A stretch of 64,000 nucleotides of DNA from Thermoplasmata archaeon (GTDB lineage: Archaea > Thermoplasmatota > Thermoplasmata > Lutacidiplasmatales > UBA184), in NCBI GenBank assembly GCA_022749815.1, contig JAKIWV010000001.1:578124-642123 (forward strand), read 5' to 3'. The notes beneath the pieces are model-generated. The model was given only the letters and a program-made list of their open reading frames with translations. It searched no databases and had not been told where the DNA came from. The stretch's first letter is position 1; each line of letters opens with the position of its first letter. Shown here in pieces: positions 9,093 to 19,206 of this stretch. Made by a program: the position numbers and the translations under genes.

Positions 9093-12000
9093 TCAGGGAG
9101 TCTTATAGGGCACCCTGGCGGGCGGAGGCTGCTCCTTCTTCCGGCGCATCAAGAGCGCCGCCGCGATGATGATGGCTGCGATCAGGATGATGATCCCCGC
9201 CAGAAGGGCATAGCCTTCCGTCGCCGGAAGTCCCAGGAACGTCCCCCCGCTGCTCGGCGGACTAGGGCTTGTAACGATCAACGCGGCCTGGGAGGTGGCC
9301 GATTGCCCGAGCGCATCCGTGGCGGTTACCGTCACGGTCACCGATCCGGCGGCGGTGGGCGTGCAGGTCAAGGTCGCGGTGTTCATCGTCGTGCAGCCCG
9401 CCGGCAGACCGGCGTAACTGTAGGTGTAGGATCCCGAGCCTCCGCTGCCGGCCGCCGTGAAGGTGACGCTCGCACCCTGGGCGATGCTCACAGGGGAGAC
9501 CACCAGGGTCACGGCCACAATGGGGTTCACCGTCAGCGCGACGGTCCCCGTCGCGACAACGCCCACGGAGTCGGTCCCACTGAAGTGGACCGTGAACGAG
9601 CCGGCGGCGGTTGGAGTACACGGCAGAACGAGGAGGTTCGCGCTCGGGCACCCCGCGGGCAGGCCCGACCAACTGTCCGTGACCGGGCTCAACCCGTTCG
9701 ACAGGGTGGCCGTCAGCGTGGTCTTCTGGCCGAGGTCAATCGTACCGGGGGCCGATGCGACCGCTGCGGTCAGCGCACCGGCCACCGTGACAGTGCCCGG
9801 GGACGAGGGAAGGGTGAAGCCGTCCTGAATCAGAGAGATGATGGGGGTGTACGTTCCCGCCGTCGTCGGGCTGCACGATAGGGACAGTGAGTTACTGGAG
9901 GTGCACCCCGGAGGCAGGGCCGACCACGAATACGTGTGCGTTCCCGGCGCCGCAAATGTTGCCGAGATCACCGTCGTGACGCCGACCTCTGTCGGATTCG
10001 GTGCCGCCGTCACTCCCGTAGGGATCGGGATCACGAGGGCATAGATCGTCCCCGACCCGGTGAAGGTGAACGTAGTGGACGGAGCTGCGGGGTTCGCGAT
10101 AGTTATGCTGGACGACGCGTCCCACGTCTCAAAGCCGAACCCGGGCGCGATTACCAGAGGATAGCTGGTGCCGGGGACGAGCATTTGGGTATGGTCGATG
10201 GCCATCGTCACACCGCCAACGGTGGCGGTGACGGTCACCAGGCTCGAGGCCACGAACGAGATGCCCGCCAGCGCTGGGGCAAACGTGGCCGTCAGGGTGC
10301 CTGCTGAGGCTACTTTGACCTCGATCCCGAGGTTCCACGGGGCGGCGGTGAAGGTCACGCCTCCGGAAGAGCTCCAGCCGGTGAAGCTGTAGTCAGGGTT
10401 CGTCGTCTCGCTTACGAAGTAGACGCCACCGGTAGCCACGGAGGCATTGACCAGGCCGTTGGTGACCCAGCCCCCGTTGAAGTTGACTTGGCCGCCCGCG
10501 GGCGTGACGATGTTGAAGGTCAGGGAGGTGGGGCCCGAGGATGCGAGGTAGTTGGCCGTGATCGTGCCGCTCGCGCCGGTCTTGAAGAAGGTGTTGATAT
10601 CGAGATGGTTACCGAATGGGATCAACGGCGTCGAGTTCGTCCAATCCAGGAAGGTGTACCCCGTTGCGGGTTGCGCCACCATCGTCCCGGTGACGAGCGT
10701 CGGTCCGGGGGAGGAGATGATCGTCCCGTTCTGGAGTTCAGTTCCCGTCGGACCGAGGATCATGCCCGCCGAAGCCGGAGAGTCGGCGAAGGTGATTCCC
10801 TGCGTGAAGAAAACCTCGATGAACGTGGCCGCGGGGCTCCCGTTCTCGAGAGCGAGGTGGATCGAACCGCCGGTCGTGCCCTGGTGCGACCAGTCGGTGA
10901 GGTCGACCCCGGGGAACCCGTAGCCCAGGCTGAAGTAGTAGAACGTCGAGCTGGCCGAGATCCCCAGCGTATACTGCCCGACCGGCAGAATTCCAAACGC
11001 GGAGCCCACCGTTGGGCCGCCGGAGTACCCTCCAGTGGCCGTGAGACTGCCCAACGTGATCGTGCCCGGCCCCGACGCGTAAAGGGTGATCGGGGTCTTC
11101 GAGCCGGAGGCCACGTAATGGGCCGTAACCGTGGCGGCTCCGCCGGCATCGACGATCAGGTTCGTGATGGGGAATCCGGAGGAGACCGCGTTCCCAGGCG
11201 CCGTAATCGTGCCACCGGTCACGGTCCAATACGTGAAGTTGTACCCCACCGGCGGATAGGCCTGGATCGAGTAGATGCCCGCCGGCAGCGACACTCCGGT
11301 GCCCGTTCCGCCGATCGCGAGGAGTGGAGCGAGCGTGAGGTTGTAGGTCGTGACCGAGATTTGGCCCCCTACGCCGCCCACGTCCGCCAGGGTTACCAGT
11401 GCAGGGGTAGCAACGGACACGAAGTTGGCGGTCAGCGTGCCGCCGGCTCCACTGATCTGAACGCTCGTCCATGGGGTGTTGACATCGGCGACGACGACCC
11501 CCGCAGAGCCCGTCCACGACCCGAAGTGCATGCCCGAGGGCGCCAGGGCGTTGAGAGAGTAGTTGCCCGGGGCAAGACCGCTTACGCTATTGCCCGAGGC
11601 CAGCCAGGTCGATAGGAAATTTACGCTTCCCCCGCCGGACGTCATTACCATGAGCGTCGAGGTAGGACCCCCGCACGTCGGCATGGTGAAGTTCGTGGGG
11701 ATCGAAAAACCCACGCCGAGCGCGCTCCCCAGATACTGCAGGTGGAATTGCTTGTACTTGCCGAAATCTTGGGAAACTCCAGGGTAGTTCGTAGCCCCGA
11801 ACTCGAACGCGCCGGCGCCGCAGGAATACGAGTACCATGGGTAGCTGCACCAGGCGGACGCAACGGTTCCGAGGCAGCTCGGAGGGAGGGGAGGTAGATT
11901 GATCTGGTTGATGCCGCCGAAGTCTTGTTCGAAGGCGACCTGAGCCCCCCCCGTCACGCTCTGCGCCCCGTTGAAGAACACCGGCGGTTTGATGAGCCAG

Positions 12001-13241
12001 GGGGTCAACGTATCGTTGGCCCAGCTCCCCGGATCAAAGGTTCCGCAGGGGGTGTCCGGGGATGATCCTGGCAGCCCGGGGTTGCACCCGCCGTAGATAT
12101 TGCTGGGTCCCCCGTTTTGAGTGGGGTTCCACGAGTGGCCCGTCTCATACGAGAACGACACCGGGTATTGTCCCCCGAGCCCCCACTGCAGATCGTCTTG
12201 GCTGTTGCTGGCGGAGTAGACGGGGTCGAGGGGGTAATTCTGGCCTTTGTTGTAAAGGGTATTGATCGACTTCTGCCCGTTGGTCGTGTCGTTGGTCCAG
12301 ATCTGCTCCCCGATCGTACTGCTCGACCAACCCTTCATCGTGATCGAGATCTTGTCTCCCTGGGTCATGTTCAGGAAGGCGGGGCCGGGGACGCCGTTCA
12401 AGTACAATGGCTGTACATAGCACGGATCTTCAACGCCGGACGTGGCATTGATCTCCCACGCAACCGCTTGGGCGATCCACGCCCCGTTGACCGTCAGGCT
12501 GGGGAACATCGGTCCCGGGTTGTACCAAGTCTGATCAGGGTAGAATTGGAGCTCGAGGAAACACTGGTGCCAAAGGCCGTGGGGGTCGTAGAGAGCCATT
12601 CCGAACCAGATCGCAACGTAGAGGTCGGTTTGGTTCTGGGTAGCCGCGCGGTCGGTCGGGAGGGTGACACTCCAGGTGACATTCCCACCAGAACCGGGGA
12701 GCGTCGAATACCACATGATCGAGGGTTCGTCGTGACCGTAACAGTCGCCGACATAGTACTGCTGGCCGTTGGGTCCGCCGGGGTAAATTCCCTGGCAGAG
12801 GCTCCCGGACCAGTTGTTGCTCTTGTTGGTGCCGACCCCGTGGGGTGCGGTCGGGTCAAGCCAGGATAGAGCGCCTTGCGAGCCCGGCGGAATTCCACTG
12901 GGGCCCCACGCCGACGGGTGGGGGCCGGGAATCTTGAATTGACCTAGGTGCACGGAAGAGCGAGGGGGCAGGTGGGAAGCGGGCGGAGTCTGCGATATCT
13001 CGTTGGGGACGTGTCTCGGGGCTTGAGGGGGAGTCGGAGAGGGTAAAGGCGCAGCCGCAGATGCCGCGGGAACAAAGCTCGCTCGGACCGGATTATGTCC
13101 GGAGGCCTGAATTGTAGCCCCGACCATAACCGAAGAGGCGGCATACGAGGCCACCATAACGACGGCGATGAGCAAAACTGGGGCCAACCGGATCAATCGA
13201 CCGATGAACCAATTCCCATTCTTGGCGCTCCCACCTGACAT
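9093..13241 (-). CDS. Giant secreted/cell-surface protein with InlB-like and PKD-like repeats and a C-terminal TM anchor
   Basis: N-terminal TM (LAPVLLIAVVMVASYAASSVMVG); repeats of FxxWTxxGGVxx...GTLTAxF; three Cys-paired PKD-like units; C-terminal YALLAGIIILIAAIIIAAALLMRRKKE. Confidence 0.8.
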   Translation of the reverse strand: MSGGSAKNGNWFIGRLIRLAPVLLIAVVMVASYAASSVMVGATIQASGHNPVRASFVPAASAAAPLPSPTPPQAPRHVPNEISQTPPASHLPPRSSVHLGQFKIPGPHPSAWGPSGIPPGSQGALSWLDPTAPHGVGTNKSNNWSGSLCQGIYPGGPNGQQYYVGDCYGHDEPSIMWYSTLPGSGGNVTWSVTLPTDRAATQNQTDLYVAIWFGMALYDPHGLWHQCFLELQFYPDQTWYNPGPMFPSLTVNGAWIAQAVAWEINATSGVEDPCYVQPLYLNGVPGPAFLNMTQGDKISITMKGWSSSTIGEQIWTNDTTNGQKSINTLYNKGQNYPLDPVYSASNSQDDLQWGLGGQYPVSFSYETGHSWNPTQNGGPSNIYGGCNPGLPGSSPDTPCGTFDPGSWANDTLTPWLIKPPVFFNGAQSVTGGAQVAFEQDFGGINQINLPPLPPSCLGTVASAWCSYPWYSYSCGAGAFEFGATNYPGVSQDFGKYKQFHLQYLGSALGVGFSIPTNFTMPTCGGPTSTLMVMTSGGGSVNFLSTWLASGNSVSGLAPGNYSLNALAPSGMHFGSWTGSAGVVVADVNTPWTSVQISGAGGTLTANFVSVATPALVTLADVGGVGGQISVTTYNLTLAPLLAIGGTGTGVSLPAGIYSIQAYPPVGYNFTYWTVTGGTITAPGNAVSSGFPITNLIVDAGGAATVTAHYVASGSKTPITLYASGPGTITLGSLTATGGYSGGPTVGSAFGILPVGQYTLGISASSTFYYFSLGYGFPGVDLTDWSHQGTTGGSIHLALENGSPAATFIEVFFTQGITFADSPASAGMILGPTGTELQNGTIISSPGPTLVTGTMVAQPATGYTFLDWTNSTPLIPFGNHLDINTFFKTGASGTITANYLASSGPTSLTFNIVTPAGGQVNFNGGWVTNGLVNASVATGGVYFVSETTNPDYSFTGWSSSGGVTFTAAPWNLGIEVKVASAGTLTATFAPALAGISFVASSLVTVTATVGGVTMAIDHTQMLVPGTSYPLVIAPGFGFETWDASSSITIANPAAPSTTFTFTGSGTIYALVIPIPTGVTAAPNPTEVGVTTVISATFAAPGTHTYSWSALPPGCTSSNSLSLSCSPTTAGTYTPIISLIQDGFTLPSSPGTVTVAGALTAAVASAPGTIDLGQKTTLTATLSNGLSPVTDSWSGLPAGCPSANLLVLPCTPTAAGSFTVHFSGTDSVGVVATGTVALTVNPIVAVTLVVSPVSIAQGASVTFTAAGSGGSGSYTYSYAGLPAGCTTMNTATLTCTPTAAGSVTVTVTATDALGQSATSQAALIVTSPSPPSSGGTFLGLPATEGYALLAGIIILIAAIIIAAALLMRRKKEQPPPARVPYKTP
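9270..10045 (-). repeat. Three tandem PKD/Ig-like repeat units in the surface protein gene
   Basis: Translations share G(L/P)PxGCxxxNxxxLxCxPTxAGxxT, spaced about 255-260 bp. Confidence 0.6.
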
Positions 13242-13295
13242 TCGAATACACGCAACTAGCCCGTCTCGGTGGACGAGCGGACGGGGACCACGCTC

Positions 13296-13308
13296 CGTTT
13301 ACTTAAAC
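13296..13308 (-). promoter_or_regulatory. Candidate TATA-like element for the giant surface protein gene
   Basis: Minus strand GTTTAAGTAAACG lies about 60 bp upstream of the annotated start. Confidence 0.3.
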
Positions 13309-13437
13309 CCCAACCTCCCCGACAACATTTCCGGGACGAGCCGCCCGGTCCGCACGGCTCTGAGGAACCCCATCGGCCGTTTGGGAGGAAGTCAATCGGG
13401 TCCTGTTCGAAGGAAGCCCAGAGCGAGATGGGGCGGC

Positions 13438-13983
13438 CTAGGGGGCCCGTGAGGGAGATTGCGTCTGGGGCCGGTGCTTCCGGCGGGCGGAGCGCACTGA
13501 GACGCGGCGGGCCGGCCCTCGAGGTTGCACGTACAGCTCGTAATGGAGGAACTGCTCGTCTCGCTTCCAGCCCAACGCTTCGTAGAGGATCCGGGCCGGG
13601 TTGTCACGGGCCGTTTCGAGGCTCAGCCCGTCGGCTCCCGTCTCTCGTGCGAGTTGCCGCGCCCGGTCCAGGAGGAGGGAAGCGATTCCCTTCCGGCGGG
13701 CGCCGGGGACGACGTACAGGTCGTACAAAACCCACCACGGTTTCATCGAAAGCGACGCGAACGTCGGGTAGAGCTGGGTGAAGCCCAGGGTTGAGCCGGA
13801 TTCGGTCGCCAAGAACACGATGCTTTCCCTCCGGCTGAGTCGCTCGGTCAAAAACCGATAGGCGGCGGAGGGGTTGGAAGGTCGGTCGTAGAACTGACGA
13901 TAGGCGTCAAAGAGCGGTACGAGGCGATCCACGTCCTGAGGGGTGGCGCGGACGACGCGGATCCTTCTGGCTGGTACGGACAT
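13438..13983 (-). CDS. GNAT-family N-acetyltransferase
   Basis: LYDLYVVPGARRKGIASLLLDRARQLARETGADGLSLETARDNPARILYEALGW. Confidence 0.85.
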   Translation of the reverse strand: MSVPARRIRVVRATPQDVDRLVPLFDAYRQFYDRPSNPSAAYRFLTERLSRRESIVFLATESGSTLGFTQLYPTFASLSMKPWWVLYDLYVVPGARRKGIASLLLDRARQLARETGADGLSLETARDNPARILYEALGWKRDEQFLHYELYVQPRGPARRVSVRSARRKHRPQTQSPSRAP

Positions 13984-14061
13984 GCTGTCCGGAGGCCCAC
14001 CTGGGATTGAGCGTTGCGACCGAGGGGGGAGCCCGCGTTCTGGGCGCGAGTTGGTCGCCGT

Positions 14062-15645
14062 CTAGGGCGGGTCCACCCCTGGGATAGGCCATCGACCCTC
14101 GCTCCTCGGGTCGATTCCGATGGCTAACTCGGCGCCCACCTGGATCCCCTGGCAGTGACCCATCGCGGAGGGATGGTCGGGTGCAGGCGCCGAAGGGTTC
14201 AGGCCGGCGCCCGCCTCCGCCAGGAGAGGGGCCGACCCGTAGATCGAGGCCGGGTAGGCGAAACGCGGTGCGTCGATCGCGGCTTGGATTCCCCGACCTC
14301 GGTCGAGGATTCCAGAGAGTACCTGGACATTGACCTGGGGCTGAACGTCCCCTCCCATCGAGCCGAGAAGGATCAGCTCCGGCCCCACGACCGCGGTGGC
14401 CATCAGCGTGTGGAAGGTCCGCTTTCGGGGGGCAACGACATTGTGGTGAGTCCGGTCCAATGTGAAATAAGACCCTCGATTATTCAGATTGATGCCAGTC
14501 TCGCCTACGGTGTGCCCCGACCCGAATCCTTGGTAGTTGCTCTGGATCACGCTCAATCCGACCGACCCGTCGAAGACGGAGAACGCTGTCGTGTCCCCGC
14601 CGGTGGAGCGGCCAGCAGCCCCTCCCTCCGTACGAGTCTTACTGGATTCGATCTCGAGCCACTCTTTGGGGAGCGGCATGCGATCTGGATCCCCGATGCG
14701 CCGGGCGCGGAACTCATAGGCCGAATACATTGTGTCGACGAGTGTGACCACGTAGTCGGAAGGTGACATGCTCCGCAGAGAGTGGCGTTCCAGTCGCGCG
14801 AGCCAATACAATGCGGTGGCGCCCTGGCTGTTCGGGGGTGTCGTGTACACGTCCTGCCCCCTGTACCGACATCGGAGCGGTGCAGCTCGAATGGCTTGAT
14901 ACCGGTCCAGGTCTTCGAAGCGAAGCAACCCGCCCTTCTCGATCATATCCCGCTCGATCGCCCGAGCTAGCCCCCCGTGGTAGAATCCATGTCCTCCGTC
15001 GCGGGCGATCTCTTCGAGCGTTCCAGCCAATTCCGCTTGACGTAACGTACTCCTTGACTGATGGCCGCTGTACACTTGGAGCCAGTCGTTGTCGCCGAAG
15101 GGCATCTCTGCGATCGCCGATGCGAGATGCGGGGTCACGGGGACTCCGACTCGGGCCCACCGAATGGCTGGGGCAAGGAGCTCCTTGAGCCGCATGGTCC
15201 CGCGCTCCGCGAAAAACGACCACGCCGCGACAAGGCCGGGAACCATGAACGAGGCCAGGGGGCCGTGACCCGGGATGGCCGAGAACCCATCGCGCTCGAA
15301 GCGTTCAGGCGTGGCGAGGTCGGCCGCGGGACCGCTGGCATTCAACGTTTCCACGGTCTCCCCTCGCACGACCGCGAACAGGTCCGCGCCCAGGCCGTTG
15401 CAGTGAGGCGCGACCACGGGGAGGGCAGCGCTCACCGCGAGGGCCGCGTCGTATGCGTTCCCCCCCTCGTGCAGGATCGACCGGCCGATCGCCGTGCTGA
15501 TCGGGTGGGCCGTGGCCACGTTTCCTCGAGTCACTATCGGTTCCGCCCGAATGTTCGATAGCTCCGAAGAGCGTCGCGGACTTAGAACCGGTTGCCGCTG
15601 GCCACCCATCGCAGGACTCGACGTTGAGGCGCCGCGGACCGTCAA
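14062..15645 (-). CDS. ggt: Gamma-glutamyltransferase
   Basis: ATAHPISTAIGRSILHEGGNAYDAALAVSAALPVVAPHCNGLGADLFAVV; nucleophile region GGDTTAFSVFD; LGSMGGDVQPQ. Start uncertain. Confidence 0.85.
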   Translation of the reverse strand: MTVRGASTSSPAMGGQRQPVLSPRRSSELSNIRAEPIVTRGNVATAHPISTAIGRSILHEGGNAYDAALAVSAALPVVAPHCNGLGADLFAVVRGETVETLNASGPAADLATPERFERDGFSAIPGHGPLASFMVPGLVAAWSFFAERGTMRLKELLAPAIRWARVGVPVTPHLASAIAEMPFGDNDWLQVYSGHQSRSTLRQAELAGTLEEIARDGGHGFYHGGLARAIERDMIEKGGLLRFEDLDRYQAIRAAPLRCRYRGQDVYTTPPNSQGATALYWLARLERHSLRSMSPSDYVVTLVDTMYSAYEFRARRIGDPDRMPLPKEWLEIESSKTRTEGGAAGRSTGGDTTAFSVFDGSVGLSVIQSNYQGFGSGHTVGETGINLNNRGSYFTLDRTHHNVVAPRKRTFHTLMATAVVGPELILLGSMGGDVQPQVNVQVLSGILDRGRGIQAAIDAPRFAYPASIYGSAPLLAEAGAGLNPSAPAPDHPSAMGHCQGIQVGAELAIGIDPRSEGRWPIPGVDPP

Positions 15646-15727
15646 AAGTTGCCAGGCCGGGCCCGGGAATCCCGGCGGGGAAGGCGAATCGGTCAGGCCC
15701 GGTCTTACTTATAACCCTCGCCGGCGC

Positions 15728-15736
15728 TTATATAGG
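15728..15736 (+). promoter_or_regulatory. Archaeal TATA box candidate (CTTATATAG)
   Basis: A/T-rich CTTATATAG about 20 bp upstream of a TTG start and about 50 bp upstream of an ATG for the SnoaL-like gene. Confidence 0.5.
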
Positions 15737-15748
15737 TCGAGAGAAAAA

Positions 15749-16177
15749 TTGTCGCAAACCACCGAACAAAGCGCGCGCAAAATGATCGACAATGTCAACA
15801 GCCGGAACGTTGAGAAAGTTCTGGAGCAGTACGCCGAAAATGCGACCTTTCAGGTCCCCAACCTCGACGCGCCGATCCGCGGTAAGGAAGCGATCCGCGC
15901 GTTCTATCAAGGGAACTTCGCTGCGTTTCCTGATTGGTCGATGGACGTCAGCAAGGTCATCGTCTCCGGTGGGGAGACGATCGTCGTTAGCTCGGTGCAT
16001 GGGACCCACAAGGGGCCATGGACCGGGCCGGCGGGCCAGTCGTTCGCGCCGACGAACAAGCGGTTCGCTCAGGACCTATTGACCCGGGTAATCTTTGACA
16101 ACGCGGACAAGGTCCAATCGCTCCGTGCCTACGGGAATTCCTCGGACCTCACCCGCCAGCTCGGGATCGTGGCTTAG
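15749..16177 (+). CDS. SnoaL-like / NTF2-like polyketide cyclase-family protein
   Basis: NSRNVEKVLEQYAENATFQVPNLDAPIRGKEAIRAFYQGNFAAFPDWSMDV. Start TTG 15749 or ATG 15782. Confidence 0.75.
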   Translation: MSQTTEQSARKMIDNVNSRNVEKVLEQYAENATFQVPNLDAPIRGKEAIRAFYQGNFAAFPDWSMDVSKVIVSGGETIVVSSVHGTHKGPWTGPAGQSFAPTNKRFAQDLLTRVIFDNADKVQSLRAYGNSSDLTRQLGIVA

Positions 16178-16342
16178 GCCGACCGGTTCAAGGCACGGTC
16201 TCGCCCCATAACTGGGACCGATCTCCCCAGGGCCCACGAACGCGGGTCGGGTCGATAGCAGCCAACCACTTCCTTTCCCTCACCACTTCGCCCCGCGGAC
16301 CGGCGGATTCCTCCCCGCCTCCGAGGACTTGGTACCTGGCGG

Positions 16343-17962
16343 TTACTCCGTGGCCCGGGTGACCGCCGGAGCTTCGGAGTCGATGGATGCCGACGCGGTC
16401 GCCAGTTTCCCGCGGGGGGCGACAGTTTCGGCCGGGAACCGGTAATTCCGAATCATCGCGCCGATGGCGACACAACCGACCGCGAGGGCGGCCCCCAGGC
16501 CGAAGAGCCACTGGAAGGCCGCGGGACCGGGAGCGAGGACTTGGGTGTAGACCGGGTTCGGCCCGCCCTGGACCAGCACTGTGTAGGTGGCGGTGACCGA
16601 CGCGAGGATCGACGTCACCAGCACGGGGGCGAGCGCGGCACCCAGGTCTTGGAGCATTTCGAGCATCCCAGTTTGGATCCCGGTCTCCCCCGTTCGGGCC
16701 GAGAGGACGATGACGTTCGTCGTGGCGACGAGCACCGTGACCAGGCCGGCGAAGGTAGGAATCGCTTCGACGACGAGCTGGGTGTACGTCGAATGGAACT
16801 CGAACAGGAGGAGGAACCCGCCCAGCGAAACGAGGCCGCCCAGGATCATCATGGGGCGGGGGCCGTACCGGGAGATCGCCAGGCCGACCAACGGGGCCAC
16901 GGTGAGCATCACAAGCGTCGTCGGAAGGCTGGCGAGGCCGAAGTCGAGGATGCTCCGGCCCAAGCCGATGACCGGAACTTCCACTAGGATGGTCAGCGTC
17001 ACGAACGCCACGAACAACGAGAGGCCCACCAAGGCGGCGGCCAGGTATCCGAGCCCGATGTTCCGCTCCCGGAATCGCTTGAGGTCGAACATCGGTTCGG
17101 CCGTTGTCCGTTCCCGGATGTAGAACGCGAAGGTGAGGAGCAGGCCCACCGCCAAGAACTCGGGCGTGCCCAACGGAACCCCGAGGACGTGGCCGCCCAC
17201 GAGGTTCGTCCACCCCCAGGTCGGCCCCAAGGTCAGTGCCAGGAGGAAGGAGCCCACGGCCGTTCCGAGGAAGGCGGCGCCCGGAACGTCCAAGCGGGCC
17301 GCTAGTAGGTGCCGGGACGCCGGAAGCCGGGACGAGGCGAGGGCGAGAACGACGGCGGGGACCGCGACGAAGCCGTACGCCCACTGCCAGCCCACGGCTT
17401 GGATCAGCCAGGCACCCCCCGCGATTCCTGCCGCCGCTCCGGCCGCGAACATCGCCGCAATCAGGCCTTGGGCCGGCGCCACGCGGGCCGGCGGGAGCTC
17501 CTCCCCGACCATGGCGAACGCTAACGGGAACATCGCCAGACCGAACCCTTGCAGTCCTCGGACCGCGATCAAGAGGAAGATCGCATTCGACTGCGAGAAC
17601 CCGAGTGCTGAGGCGATGTCAGGGGTGAATGGGGCGAGGACGACCGCCACTGCGTAGACGCTCAGGACGATCATGAGGATCCGACGCTTTCCGTAGATAT
17701 CGCCGAGCTTGGCGAACAGCGGGGTCGTGCAGACCCCGATCAGAAGGTAGATCGAAAGGATCCACGCGACGGTCGTGTATGGGACCCCGTCGAAGAACTT
17801 CACCAGCGTAGGGAGCGCGGGCACGAGCATCGTCTCGATAAAGTTCACAAGCAGGGCGGAGAGGGCAAGGACCGCGAGGATCGTCCCCGCCCGAGACGCG
17901 GTTCCCGCCGACGCCCCGGGGGAAGGTCGGTACGCACTCGTCGACTTCGCGGCCGCCGTCAT
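16343..17962 (-). CDS. MFS transporter (multidrug/DHA2-like)
   Basis: TM-rich; LAKLGDIYGKRRILMIVLSVYAVAVVLAPF; start chosen at MTAAAKSTS. Confidence 0.8.
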   Translation of the reverse strand: MTAAAKSTSAYRPSPGASAGTASRAGTILAVLALSALLVNFIETMLVPALPTLVKFFDGVPYTTVAWILSIYLLIGVCTTPLFAKLGDIYGKRRILMIVLSVYAVAVVLAPFTPDIASALGFSQSNAIFLLIAVRGLQGFGLAMFPLAFAMVGEELPPARVAPAQGLIAAMFAAGAAAGIAGGAWLIQAVGWQWAYGFVAVPAVVLALASSRLPASRHLLAARLDVPGAAFLGTAVGSFLLALTLGPTWGWTNLVGGHVLGVPLGTPEFLAVGLLLTFAFYIRERTTAEPMFDLKRFRERNIGLGYLAAALVGLSLFVAFVTLTILVEVPVIGLGRSILDFGLASLPTTLVMLTVAPLVGLAISRYGPRPMMILGGLVSLGGFLLLFEFHSTYTQLVVEAIPTFAGLVTVLVATTNVIVLSARTGETGIQTGMLEMLQDLGAALAPVLVTSILASVTATYTVLVQGGPNPVYTQVLAPGPAAFQWLFGLGAALAVGCVAIGAMIRNYRFPAETVAPRGKLATASASIDSEAPAVTRATE

Positions 17963-18108
17963 TACGAACCCAGAGGGCCCCCAGCACGTCAAGCCGCTGC
18001 TCAGCCTGGTCGCCGGAGTTGAACGAACAGAGTCCTTCGCTTCCGAATTCGTCCTTCCGAGCGACGAAATCGGAATCGTTAACGTTCGTTGGCGGTTGGC
18101 CCGTTCTC

Positions 18109-19191
18109 GTGATCGACTTGGGGATCGGAATCGACCCGATCGACGTCGACATACTCCGCGAGATGTATCGCGGCCAGAAGGTCACCGTGGCCGGGATCGA
18201 CCCCCGGCTCAACGTGAGTCGTATCGCTCGCCGCCTCCACACCAGCCGGGCGCGAATCGCCCACCGGCTCCGCCGGTGGAGCGAGACCGGTTTCGTCCGC
18301 CGCTATGATGTGTGGCCGAACCCCGCGCTGTTCGGGCTCCGGGGGTGGAGTTTCGAGCTGCGCAGTATGCGCCGGCTGGAGAAGCCGGACCTGTTCCGAC
18401 GAATCGCCCTCATTGACGGAGTGGTGGGCGGACAGGAATTCCTCGGAGACTGGTCCGCCGTCCAGCTCGTCGCCCCAGACGAGAACACGTGCCTTCGGCG
18501 ACTGAGCCTGCTGCGGGGTCTCGAGGGAGTGGCCGAAGTCGGCGAACCGATCCCATGGAGCTCCGTCGAGCCGAAACGGGCGCTTTCCCCGCTGGACGTT
18601 CGGATCATACAGGCATTGCGTCGCAACCCCCGAGGAACTCTCACAGAGACCGCTCGGACCGTCGGGATATCCACGCGGACGATGACGTCACGGTACGGCA
18701 CTCTGTTGGACGAGTGGGCAGTCTGGTTCGTTCCGCTGTTCGATTTCGGGAAGATTCCACTCCCTGTGGTATCGCTGAACGTCCACCTTGCTCCGGGTGG
18801 GTCGCATACGCTCGTGGTACATGCGCTCCGTAAGGAGTTCCCTTGGTCACTGGAATTTGGATGGGCCGGAATGCGCCCGCTGGTTTCCCCCGACCTCTTG
18901 GTGTTCTTCGTCACGCTCCCGTCCGCGGCCCTGATCGAGGAATTGGAGCGGTTCGCGGCCCACTTGCCCGGGGCGAGGGAGGTGGAGATCTCGGTAATGG
19001 TCCGGACCCACGCCTTCACCGAGTGGTTTGATGGACTGCTGGCCGATAGTGAAGCGGTCCTCCCCCGCGTCCGCCGAGGACTGGTCGCCGGCGAGGGAGT
19101 GTCCGAGCGCACGGGACGTGCGCGAGTATCGACCCGGGGTTTCCGGGAGGGACTCCCCGCCGACGTCCCTACGATCGATTCGCCTGGATAG
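18109..19191 (+). CDS. Tandem-HTH AsnC/Lrp-type transcriptional regulator
   Basis: Two HTH segments: LNVSRIARRLHTSRARIAHRLRRWSETGFV and LDVRIIQALRRNPRGTLTETARTVGISTRTMTSRYGTL. Start ambiguous (TTG 18019, GTG 18109, TTG 18118). Confidence 0.65.
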   Translation: MIDLGIGIDPIDVDILREMYRGQKVTVAGIDPRLNVSRIARRLHTSRARIAHRLRRWSETGFVRRYDVWPNPALFGLRGWSFELRSMRRLEKPDLFRRIALIDGVVGGQEFLGDWSAVQLVAPDENTCLRRLSLLRGLEGVAEVGEPIPWSSVEPKRALSPLDVRIIQALRRNPRGTLTETARTVGISTRTMTSRYGTLLDEWAVWFVPLFDFGKIPLPVVSLNVHLAPGGSHTLVVHALRKEFPWSLEFGWAGMRPLVSPDLLVFFVTLPSAALIEELERFAAHLPGAREVEISVMVRTHAFTEWFDGLLADSEAVLPRVRRGLVAGEGVSERTGRARVSTRGFREGLPADVPTIDSPG

Positions 19192-19206
19192 GTGGGCCCT
19201 ACCGGC

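Noticed and set aside
10521-10540. GGGCCCGAGG match to the tRNA-Lys repeat core
   Set aside because: Only about 10 bp, inside the coding region of the giant surface protein; expected by chance in GC-rich DNA.
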